From assembly GCA_002591625.1 (NCBI GenBank), contig PCDB01000037.1, positions 48,066-59,885 of the forward strand: a DNA stretch of 11,820 bases. The letters run 5' to 3'. The notes under the pieces were generated by a model. The model saw nothing but the letters and a program-made list of their open reading frames with translations, did no database searches and was not told the origin of the DNA. The DNA is from Porticoccaceae bacterium (GTDB lineage Bacteria; Pseudomonadota; Gammaproteobacteria; Pseudomonadales; Porticoccaceae). Positions 6,309 to 11,820 of this stretch are shown here, piece by piece. Position 1 is the first letter of the stretch, and each line of letters begins with the position of its first letter. Made by a program: the position numbers and the translations under genes.

Positions 6309-7679
6309 ATGGCAACAAGAAAAAAGCCGGTTTTTGTTTGCAATGACTGCGGCGCTGGATACACGAAGTGGCAGGGGCAATGTTCCGAGTGCAAAGCTTG
6401 GAATACCTTGGTCGAGATGCGCTTGGGTAATAGGGCCCGTGCTGCCAAATCGTCTCGTTCTGGTTATTCAGGACATGTTGAGTCCGAAATAAAGACATTA
6501 TCTGAAATCAAGTTGGATGATGTTCCCAGGGTGTCATCGGGATCAGACGAACTAAACTTGGTTTTGGGTGGTGGTCTTGTGCAGGGATCATGTGTGCTCC
6601 TTGGCGGTGAACCGGGCGCGGGGAAAAGCACGCTCCTACTTCAAGTGCTTAGCCATCTTGCCTCAATGAACCCTGCACTATATGTATCTGGGGAGGAATC
6701 GTCTCAGCAGATTGCGATGAGAGCTAGTCGATTGGAGTTACCGATGTCGCAATTGAAAATAGTTTCGGAGACCTCGGCAGAGAATTTGTGCGCTATTATT
6801 GAGACACACAAACCCGCTATATTAATTGTTGATTCTATTCAGGTAATGCATGTTGACGATATAGATTCGGCGCCAGGCAGCGTCGCCCAAGTAAGGGAGA
6901 GTGCAGCCATGTTGGTGCGCCTCGCCAAACAAACTGGGATGATTTTAATCATTATTGGCCATGTTACGAAAGATGGCACTCTCGCTGGCCCGAAGGTTTT
7001 GGAGCACATGATCGATTGCTCTCTGATGCTTGAGGTGTCAACTGACAGTCATTTCCGAATGATAAGAAGTCACAAAAATCGTTTTGGAGCGGTGAATGAA
7101 CTGGGTGTTTTTGCTATGACTGATAGAGGTTTGAAGGAAGTGTCAAATCCCTCAGCAATATTTCTTCAGCGAGACAGTGATGTCTCTCCAGGAAGCGCAG
7201 TTACGAGCACATGGGAGGGATCGAGGCCTCTTTTAGTCGAGCTCCAGGCGTTAGTAAGTGATAGCCCTCTTGGAAATCCCCGAAGGGTGACCGTTGGCTT
7301 GGACCAAAATCGCCTATCAATGTTGCTGGCAGTTTTGCAGCGTCATGGCGGCATCATGGTTGGTGACCAAGATGTTTATGTAAATGTTGTGGGGGGTATT
7401 AAAATTCTTGAAACAAGCGCTGATCTAGCGCTCATTCTCTGTGTTCTTTCTAGCTTGAGAAACCTCCCGCTCCCAAGGGATCTGCTGGTCTTGGGAGAGG
7501 TTGGCTTAGCGGGAGAGATCAGACCAGTGGTAAATGGTCAGGAACGAATGCGCGAGGCGGAAAAACATGGTTTTCGAAGTGCAATTGTTCCTATAGCGAA
7601 TAATCCTAAGAAAAAAATGAACAAGATGAGAGTCATACCGGTGAAAAAGCTAGCTGATGCCATGGATGTTTTTTTCTAG
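6309..7679 (+). CDS. radA: DNA repair protein RadA (branch-migration ATPase)
   Basis: RadA (Sms) is a hexameric ATPase related to DnaB and RecA that drives branch migration and extends D-loops during recombinational repair in the cytoplasm. At 456 residues it matches the E. coli length of 460. A four-cysteine zinc finger lies at the N-terminus (C11, C14, C25, C28). The RecA-like core has Walker A GGEPGAGKST at 99-108, Walker B ILIVDS at 171-176 and the RadA-specific KNRFG at 256-260. The C-terminal part, from about 280, is the Lon-protease-like domain, with the typical LGEVGLAGEIRPV. All key elements are present. The ATG is preceded by AAGGA at 8 nt. The gene is transcribed divergently from the DnaT-like/lambda-P-like pair, which also concerns replication and repair. 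The downstream B12 operon has its own leader. Confidence 0.98.
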   Translation: MATRKKPVFVCNDCGAGYTKWQGQCSECKAWNTLVEMRLGNRARAAKSSRSGYSGHVESEIKTLSEIKLDDVPRVSSGSDELNLVLGGGLVQGSCVLLGGEPGAGKSTLLLQVLSHLASMNPALYVSGEESSQQIAMRASRLELPMSQLKIVSETSAENLCAIIETHKPAILIVDSIQVMHVDDIDSAPGSVAQVRESAAMLVRLAKQTGMILIIIGHVTKDGTLAGPKVLEHMIDCSLMLEVSTDSHFRMIRSHKNRFGAVNELGVFAMTDRGLKEVSNPSAIFLQRDSDVSPGSAVTSTWEGSRPLLVELQALVSDSPLGNPRRVTVGLDQNRLSMLLAVLQRHGGIMVGDQDVYVNVVGGIKILETSADLALILCVLSSLRNLPLPRDLLVLGEVGLAGEIRPVVNGQERMREAEKHGFRSAIVPIANNPKKKMNKMRVIPVKKLADAMDVFF

Positions 7680-7686
7680 TTGTTGA

Positions 7687-7703
7687 TTGAGTGCTTGACT
7701 CAA
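7687..7703 (+). terminator. Weak hairpin after radA, possible terminator
   Basis: TTGAGT (7687-7692) and ACTCAA (7698-7703) form a perfect 6-bp stem with a 5-nt loop, 7 bp after the radA stop. The stem is AT-rich and is followed by ATGTTTATTG rather than a continuous T-run, so intrinsic termination would be inefficient. It is the only stem-loop I noticed between radA and the B12 leader. Confidence 0.25.
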
Positions 7704-7764
7704 ATGTTTATTGACCTCTTTCAAGTCTGGTTCCTCCTAAAATTTAACTCACTCTAGAAAAATC

Positions 7765-7794
7765 TTGTATTTCTGATAACGGTCAGGCCATAAT
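7765..7794 (+). promoter_or_regulatory. Candidate sigma70 promoter of the B12 operon
   Basis: TTGTAT (7765-7770) and CATAAT (7789-7794) are spaced by 18 bp and would start transcription near 7801. That is about 40 nt before the riboswitch aptamer and about 340 nt before btuB. The position fits the long leader, and the match to consensus is fair. No other convincing pair was seen in this gap. Confidence 0.4.
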
Positions 7795-7837
7795 GACATC
7801 TTTATTTTGTCGAAAGGTTCTGGTTGCTGAACTTATT

Positions 7838-8060
7838 ATTTAGGTTGAGTGACTAGTGAAACGGGAAGTCGGTGAGCTGGGCTGAAAATAGGCGATAGCA
7901 AACCCGACACTGCCCCCGCAACGGTAAATAAGAAAGTCTGTTAGAAAAACCACTGTGCAAACCGCATGGGAAGGTAATCAGATGGAGCAATTTGCTCGCT
8001 TATGAGTCCGGAGACCGGCCTGGTTGACACGCTGACAAATCGCGGGGTGCGGTCATGTGG
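7838..8060 (+). promoter_or_regulatory. Cobalamin (adenosylcobalamin-type) riboswitch
   Basis: The leader holds the conserved blocks of a class-I cobalamin riboswitch in the right order. These are AGGT at 7842-7845, ACGGGAAGTCGGTG at 7861-7874, CTGCCCCCGCAACGGTAA at 7910-7927, the CCACTG block near 7950, GGGAAGG near 7967-7975, and the B12 box GAGTCCGGAGACCGGCC ending at 8020. GTCGG (7868-7872) pairs with CCGAC (7904-7908) around an unusually long loop. After the aptamer, GCGGGG (8042-8047) complements CCCCGC (7914-7919) as the L5-L13 kissing contact. It sits in the loop of a hairpin with arms CAC..TGAC and GTCA.GTG (8028-8059). Cobalamin binding should stabilise this contact and reduce expression of btuB and the genes after it. 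No U-run follows, which suggests control of translation or Rho-dependent termination rather than an intrinsic terminator. Exact ends are approximate. Confidence 0.95.
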
Positions 8061-8141
8061 CATTGGTGAACGAAACGTTCTGTCCCTATGCTTCGCACTT
8101 CCAATAAATATTATCGCTTGTAAGTGTGTTGAGGGAACCTC
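8061..8141 (+). promoter_or_regulatory. Expression-platform region and btuB ribosome-binding site
   Basis: The btuB Shine-Dalgarno is GAGGGA at 8131-8136, 5 nt before the ATG. It lies about 70 nt beyond the kissing hairpin, so it is not inside that hairpin as in E. coli btuB. Two local structures could connect them. One is a GAACG/CGTTC hairpin at 8068-8080 with a 3-nt loop. The other is UCCCU (8083-8087), which complements AGGGA (8132-8136) and could mask the site. ATTGG (8062-8066) can also pair with CCAAT (8101-8105). Which of these forms is inference. Confidence 0.35.
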
Positions 8142-10097
8142 ATGAAAAAAATAGACCTGTCGTCATGTTTGCGCAGCTGGCAAATCCTAACCATTATTGT
8201 TTTTTCTTTTTTGGCACATCAAAGCACCTTTGCTGCAAGATTATCAAATGATTCGAATATTCAAGAGATTTTAGTGAGTGCATCCCTCCAGCCTTTACCT
8301 CTGGCACAATCGGCGAACGCGGTCACCGTGATTGATCGCGAGCAATTGCGGAATAGACTGGCTTTCAACGTCACCGATTTGCTCAGAGATGTGCCTGGTG
8401 TAGCTGTTAGTCGGACTGGGGTTCTTGGCTCTCAAACGCAAGTCCGGATGCGGGGAGCAGAAGCAAATCATGTGATGGTTTTGATCGATGGCATTGAGAT
8501 AAACGATCCCTCATTGGGGGATGAGGCAAATTGGGCAAATTTAAGCGCTACAGATATAGAACGAATTGAAGTGATGCGAGGCCCCCAAAGCGCTCTTTAT
8601 GGCAGTGATGCGCTGGCCGGAGTGGTTAATATCCAAACTGCACGTGCGCGCAAACCAGCGACGGCCGAGCTATTTTCCGAGATGGGAAGCTTCTCCACCA
8701 ATAGGTCTGGATTGAATCTTGGCTTTTCGAGTCCCGCTTTACACGCAAGACTCAGTGCCCACCATCTTGAAACCGACGGAGAGAATATTTCTCGTGCTGG
8801 CGATGAAAAGGATGGTTATCGAAACAACACAGTGAACTTGTCTGCCGGAGCACGCGTCAGTCAGAATTTAAGCCTTTCTCTAGTGGCCCGGGACCAGGAG
8901 AGCACAAATCAATTTGATGCAGATGCGGACTTTGATGGCCTGATCGAGGATCGTGATCGTGAAACTGACTCGAAGGGAACTACAATTGGCTTGACCATCA
9001 AATATAATTCTTCGGATGATCGCTGGCGGCACAGATTGGCTTTATCGAATGCTGAGTTCGACAACAATAATTTCAGTGACGGCCGAAATGATGGGGCTAC
9101 CGAGTCGTCTAAAATGCGTTATCAGTATGTTGGCTCACGATTTTGGGATAGGATGGAGCAACAAGTCTCTATCCTCGTTGAGTATGACGACGAAGAATAT
9201 CGGCAGTCAGGTGGATATGCCTTCGGCCCTGAAGCGAATGTTAAGGTCAAGAGGCAAACGGAAAGTCTGGCTCTAGAGTATCGTTTAGCTCCGATAGAGC
9301 CCTTCACAATAGGTGTTAGTGCCCGTCATGATGGGAATGAACGTTTTGATGATGCCGAAACTTATAGTTTAGAGGCGCTTTATCGATTAGATGTTCAAAC
9401 TCGGATGAGGGGTACCTGGTCGAGCTCAATCAAAAACCCTACGTTTACGGAATTGTATGGAATATATTATGGGTTTAAAGGGAATCCAGATCTTAAGCCG
9501 GAGTCTTCTGTTGGCTGGAGCTTGGGTTTGGATCGAAATTTTACTAGATTTGACGGGTCAGTATCTCTAACTTTTTTCAAGGCAAAACTCGATGATGAAA
9601 TCAAGACAATTTATGCAGCAGATTTCACTTCCACCGCAAAAAATTTCGATGGGACAAGTGATCGAGATGGGATTGAGTTCTCGACCAAAATAGAGCTAAA
9701 TCCTAACATTATTCTGGCAGCTTCCTTTACCTACTCTGACTCTAGCGAGCGAAACAGTGTGAATGAAGAGGTCAGAGAACTCAGACGGCCTAAGCATATA
9801 GGAAGTTTAAATGCCACCTGGCAACCAACATCCAGCCTGATGGTGAATGCTAATTTCCAATATAATGGTAGCCAATCTGACGTCTATTTCCCCCCGTGGC
9901 CTAATCCAATGGAAACGGTGAGCATGGATGACTATACTTTGGTAAACGTGCGCGCAAATTATAAGATAAACCAAAAGCTTGACATTTTTATTCGGTTAGA
10001 CAATCTCACTGACGAAAAATATGAGGATGTCTTTGGCTACCAAACACTGGGTTTCGGTTTTGGTATTGGGGCCCGTTATAGTTTCTGGGGTAAGTAA
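8142..10097 (+). CDS. btuB: TonB-dependent vitamin B12 outer-membrane receptor BtuB
   Basis: BtuB binds cobalamins at the cell surface and imports them into the periplasm using TonB energy. The 651-residue precursor starts with a signal peptide of about 31 residues (basic start, hydrophobic core, cleavage near STFA-A). A TonB-box-like EILVSAS follows at about 42-48. The plug domain fills about 50-165 and has VTDLLRDVPGV, QVRMRG, VLIDGIEIND and IERIEVMRGPQSALYGSDA with GVVNI. The rest is beta-barrel, including a PTFTELYG...GNPDLKPE block and a closing DNLTDEKYED...G strand pair. An aspartate-rich loop near 256-270 (FDADADFDG) recalls the calcium-binding loops of BtuB but is not proof of them. 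The chain ends in FWGK, two residues past the usual terminal aromatic. The cobalamin riboswitch just upstream makes B12 much the likeliest substrate; the barrel alone would not fix it. Confidence 0.93.
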   Translation: MKKIDLSSCLRSWQILTIIVFSFLAHQSTFAARLSNDSNIQEILVSASLQPLPLAQSANAVTVIDREQLRNRLAFNVTDLLRDVPGVAVSRTGVLGSQTQVRMRGAEANHVMVLIDGIEINDPSLGDEANWANLSATDIERIEVMRGPQSALYGSDALAGVVNIQTARARKPATAELFSEMGSFSTNRSGLNLGFSSPALHARLSAHHLETDGENISRAGDEKDGYRNNTVNLSAGARVSQNLSLSLVARDQESTNQFDADADFDGLIEDRDRETDSKGTTIGLTIKYNSSDDRWRHRLALSNAEFDNNNFSDGRNDGATESSKMRYQYVGSRFWDRMEQQVSILVEYDDEEYRQSGGYAFGPEANVKVKRQTESLALEYRLAPIEPFTIGVSARHDGNERFDDAETYSLEALYRLDVQTRMRGTWSSSIKNPTFTELYGIYYGFKGNPDLKPESSVGWSLGLDRNFTRFDGSVSLTFFKAKLDDEIKTIYAADFTSTAKNFDGTSDRDGIEFSTKIELNPNIILAASFTYSDSSERNSVNEEVRELRRPKHIGSLNATWQPTSSLMVNANFQYNGSQSDVYFPPWPNPMETVSMDDYTLVNVRANYKINQKLDIFIRLDNLTDEKYEDVFGYQTLGFGFGIGARYSFWGK

Positions 10098-10111
10098 CCC
10101 AATGGCGACAA

Positions 10112-10188
10112 GAGGCGCTAATGACCTAATGGTAATTGATGATGCTCCTCTCAATCCCACAGACCCCCTTAACCGATATTAGCGCTTT
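10112..10188 (+). promoter_or_regulatory. Long-range inverted repeat between btuB and btuF-like gene
   Basis: GCGCTAAT (10115-10122) is the exact inverse of ATTAGCGC (10178-10185). With one A-U and two G-U pairs it extends to 10112-10122 against 10178-10188, an 11-bp stem closing a 55-nt loop. The stem ends 2 nt before the Shine-Dalgarno of the next gene (AGGGAG, 10191-10196). It fills most of the 103-bp spacer and could act in processing, attenuation or translational control. No T-run follows, so it is not a typical terminator. Confidence 0.4.
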
Positions 10189-10200
10189 CGAGGGAGAACT

Positions 10201-11130
10201 ATGCGCATAGTGTCGCTGCTGCCTAGTGCAACCGAATTGATTTGTGGCTTGGGACTGCGAGATTATCTAGTGGGGGTTTCACATGAATGTGATTATCCGT
10301 CGACCTTTGAAGGCTTGCCAAAATTGACATGTTCCAGAATTCCGAGTGGGCTCCCCAGCGGGGATATCGATGTGATCGTCAGTGAGCAACTGGCGAGTGA
10401 TCAGATTTTGTATGATCTTGATGTACCTCTGTTAATTGAACTGGAGCCAGATCTGGTTGTTACTCAAGCGCTTTGTAATGTGTGTGCAGTATCTGGAAAT
10501 GAAGTGGCTCGAGCGTTTGGCCAATTGTGCGGCAATCCTGTGCTTATAAACTTGGAGCCAACGAGTCTTGGAGAAGTTTTGGATAGCGCAATCCAGGTTT
10601 CGGTTGCAGCTGGCTGCCAAGATCGCGGAGAAAGGTATGTAAAGAAGCTAAGAAATCGAATTAAGACAGTCAGTGACAAGTCCAATGAAATTGCCAAACA
10701 GTCTAGACCACGGGTAGCACTTTTGGATTGGGTAGATCCTCTTTTCGATGGTGGTCATTGGAGTCCTGAGATAATAGCCTTGGCCGGAGGAAATCCTTGC
10801 TTAGGTGTCAAAGGCCAGCCATCTCAGAGGCGGGACTGGAGTGAGCTGATTGATGCTGGACCAGAGGTGATTCTGGTGGCGCTTTGCGGATTTGATATCG
10901 CTCGTTCTATGAAAGATGTCCGGCAATTTGTCAGTTCAAAGGGATTTTTGAGATTGAAGAAAGATGCAGGCACACGTGTTTACCTCTTAGACGGTAATGC
11001 CTATTTTAGCCGGCCCGGACCCCGATTGGTGGATGCTTTAGAGATAACTGCAAATGCTTTGTATCCCGATTTGCATGCGCTTCCCGCTGGCCTCGAACCT
11101 GCAATGGAAATCGAGACCCGAAATACTTGA
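10201..11130 (+). CDS. BtuF-like cobalamin-binding protein without signal peptide
   Basis: This 309-residue protein belongs to the BtuF/FepB-type periplasmic-binding-protein fold family (COG0614 type) that binds corrinoids for ABC import. It opens with MRIVSLLPSATELICGLGL, followed by VSHECDYP (26-33) and later TQALCNVCAVSG (88-99). The cysteine-containing HECDYP and LCxVC motifs typify the subgroup annotated as cobalamin-binding protein. A C-terminal lobe with SPEIIALAGG and the PRLVDALE end is complete. The N-terminus runs straight into the first beta-strand and has no signal peptide. The frame is closed by a TAG at 10180-10182, so no upstream start could add one. E. coli BtuF is secreted, so location and role are uncertain here. 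The Shine-Dalgarno AGGGAG lies 4 nt before the ATG. The gene follows btuB and is joined to btuR, in the same riboswitch-controlled operon; no btuC or btuD is in the window. Confidence 0.85.
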   Translation: MRIVSLLPSATELICGLGLRDYLVGVSHECDYPSTFEGLPKLTCSRIPSGLPSGDIDVIVSEQLASDQILYDLDVPLLIELEPDLVVTQALCNVCAVSGNEVARAFGQLCGNPVLINLEPTSLGEVLDSAIQVSVAAGCQDRGERYVKKLRNRIKTVSDKSNEIAKQSRPRVALLDWVDPLFDGGHWSPEIIALAGGNPCLGVKGQPSQRRDWSELIDAGPEVILVALCGFDIARSMKDVRQFVSSKGFLRLKKDAGTRVYLLDGNAYFSRPGPRLVDALEITANALYPDLHALPAGLEPAMEIETRNT

Positions 11131-11147
11131 CTTGGAGCGTCAAACAA

Positions 11148-11759
11148 ATGGTAGATAAAGAACAAAAACAGCGATTACATAAAAAAAAGATGGAGAAGCT
11201 TAAGAGCAGTGTTGATGCCTCCATCGCAGCAGCGGACGCGGAACGGGGTGTCTCAATCCTGCTGACAGGCAATGGTAAGGGTAAATCGAGTTCTGCGTTT
11301 GGGATGGTGATCCGTTCTCTAGGATACAACTTGCGAGCTGGCGTGGTTCAATTCATCAAAGGTGAACAGTTATCTGGCGAGGAATTATACCTTCGGGACA
11401 GGTGTCCCGAAGTTACATTTTATCAGATGGGCACAGGCTTTACATGGGATACGCAAGATCGCTCTGGAGATATCGCGGCCGCCATTAGAACTTGGGAGGA
11501 GGCTACTAAGATGCTGGTAGATCCAAGTTACAATCTGGTGGTGCTTGATGAATTGACGTATATGTTGAGCTTTAAATATCTCGATGAGGCTGAGGTTATA
11601 AGAACCCTGAAAGATAGACCGAAAGAGCAAAGCGTTATCGTTACGGGCAGAGGAGGAGGGTCGGCCTTGGTGGACTGGGCTGATACAGTATCAGAAGTAA
11701 AAGACATCAAACATGCCTATAACTCTGGCGTAAAGGCGCGAAGGGGCGTGGATTACTGA
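11148..11759 (+). CDS. btuR: Corrinoid (cob(I)alamin/cob(I)yrinic acid) adenosyltransferase BtuR/CobO
   Basis: BtuR transfers the adenosyl group of ATP to the cobalt of reduced corrinoids in the cytoplasm. This makes adenosylcobalamin, the coenzyme and the probable ligand of the upstream riboswitch. The 203-residue product is close to the E. coli length of 196. It has a basic helical N-terminus, a P-loop GNGKGKSS at 41-48, VVQFIKG at 66-72, MGTGFTWDTQ at 94-103, VVLDELTYM at 131-139, VTGRG, and a closing HAYNSGVKARRGVDY. The ATG at 11148 is chosen because GGAG lies 10 nt upstream and the N-terminus then matches BtuR. An in-frame TTG at 11127, overlapping the btuF-like stop codon, would add only seven residues. 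The gene begins 17 bp after the btuF-like gene and is probably translationally coupled to it. Confidence 0.95.
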   Translation: MVDKEQKQRLHKKKMEKLKSSVDASIAAADAERGVSILLTGNGKGKSSSAFGMVIRSLGYNLRAGVVQFIKGEQLSGEELYLRDRCPEVTFYQMGTGFTWDTQDRSGDIAAAIRTWEEATKMLVDPSYNLVVLDELTYMLSFKYLDEAEVIRTLKDRPKEQSVIVTGRGGGSALVDWADTVSEVKDIKHAYNSGVKARRGVDY

Positions 11760-11820
11760 TTATTTTTGAGCTGTGGTTGTTTCATTAAAAAATCGCAAGA
11801 GCTCGGGCATAAAGATTAGT

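Noticed and set aside
6253..6498. Open frames on both strands over the 5' end of radA
   Set aside because: They overlap the conserved zinc-finger coding region of radA in other frames and encode no recognisable protein.
11127..11147. TTG at 11127 as the start of btuR, overlapping the btuF-like stop codon
   Set aside because: The ATG at 11148 has a GGAG 10 nt upstream and gives an N-terminus of family length; the TTG adds only seven residues and has no Shine-Dalgarno. Coupling by overlap remains possible.
11006..11329. 107-codon antisense frame across the btuF-like/btuR junction
   Set aside because: It is opposite two well-supported genes, encodes a low-complexity leucine/serine-rich product and has no supporting context.
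11760..11820. Possible start or end of another gene at the right edge (a GTG frame on +, or a short open frame on -)
   Set aside because: Only about 50 bases are open in either direction, with no ribosome-binding site or recognisable motif. No call can be supported.

Overview
The window looks like chromosomal DNA from a moderate-GC, probably marine or aquatic gammaproteobacterium. The pointers are GspA/GspB type II secretion accessory proteins, AceK, a DnaT-like plus lambda-P-like gene pair beside radA, and a riboswitch-controlled TonB-dependent B12 uptake operon. I cannot name the genus. There is no rRNA, tRNA, CRISPR array, insertion sequence or obvious foreign island.

Layout. (1) Positions 1-2593, + strand: the 3' end of a type II secretion secretin gene (gspD), then gspA (ATPase with peptidoglycan-binding domain) and gspB. 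This reads as one operon that builds and places the outer-membrane secretin through the cell wall. (2) Positions 2602-6131, - strand, meeting gspB tail to tail with only 8 bp between the stop codons: a DnaT-like gene with three tandem ssDNA-binding-type domains, a lambda-P-like gene overlapping it by 89 nt, and aceK (isocitrate dehydrogenase kinase/phosphatase) 37 bp further on. (3) Positions 6309-7679, + strand, divergent from the DnaT-like gene: radA, the branch-migration ATPase of recombinational repair. (4) Positions 7680-11759, + strand: a promoter candidate, a long leader with a clear cobalamin riboswitch, then btuB, a btuF-like cobalamin-binding protein gene without a signal peptide, and btuR (corrinoid adenosyltransferase). 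The last 61 bases contain no gene I can assign.

How they work together. Region 4 forms a B12 acquisition and activation operon: outer-membrane import, corrinoid binding, adenosylation. The riboswitch should shut it down when cobalamin is plentiful. The inner-membrane BtuCD transporter is not in the window. Regions 2 and 3 hold a replication/repair neighbourhood: the DnaT-like and lambda-P-like proteins are good candidates for a primosome or DnaB-loading pair, beside the DnaB-related recombination ATPase RadA. This pair is the least described content here. AceK appears to have left the glyoxylate operon (no aceA or aceB in the window) and to sit at the end of this replication-related transcription unit.
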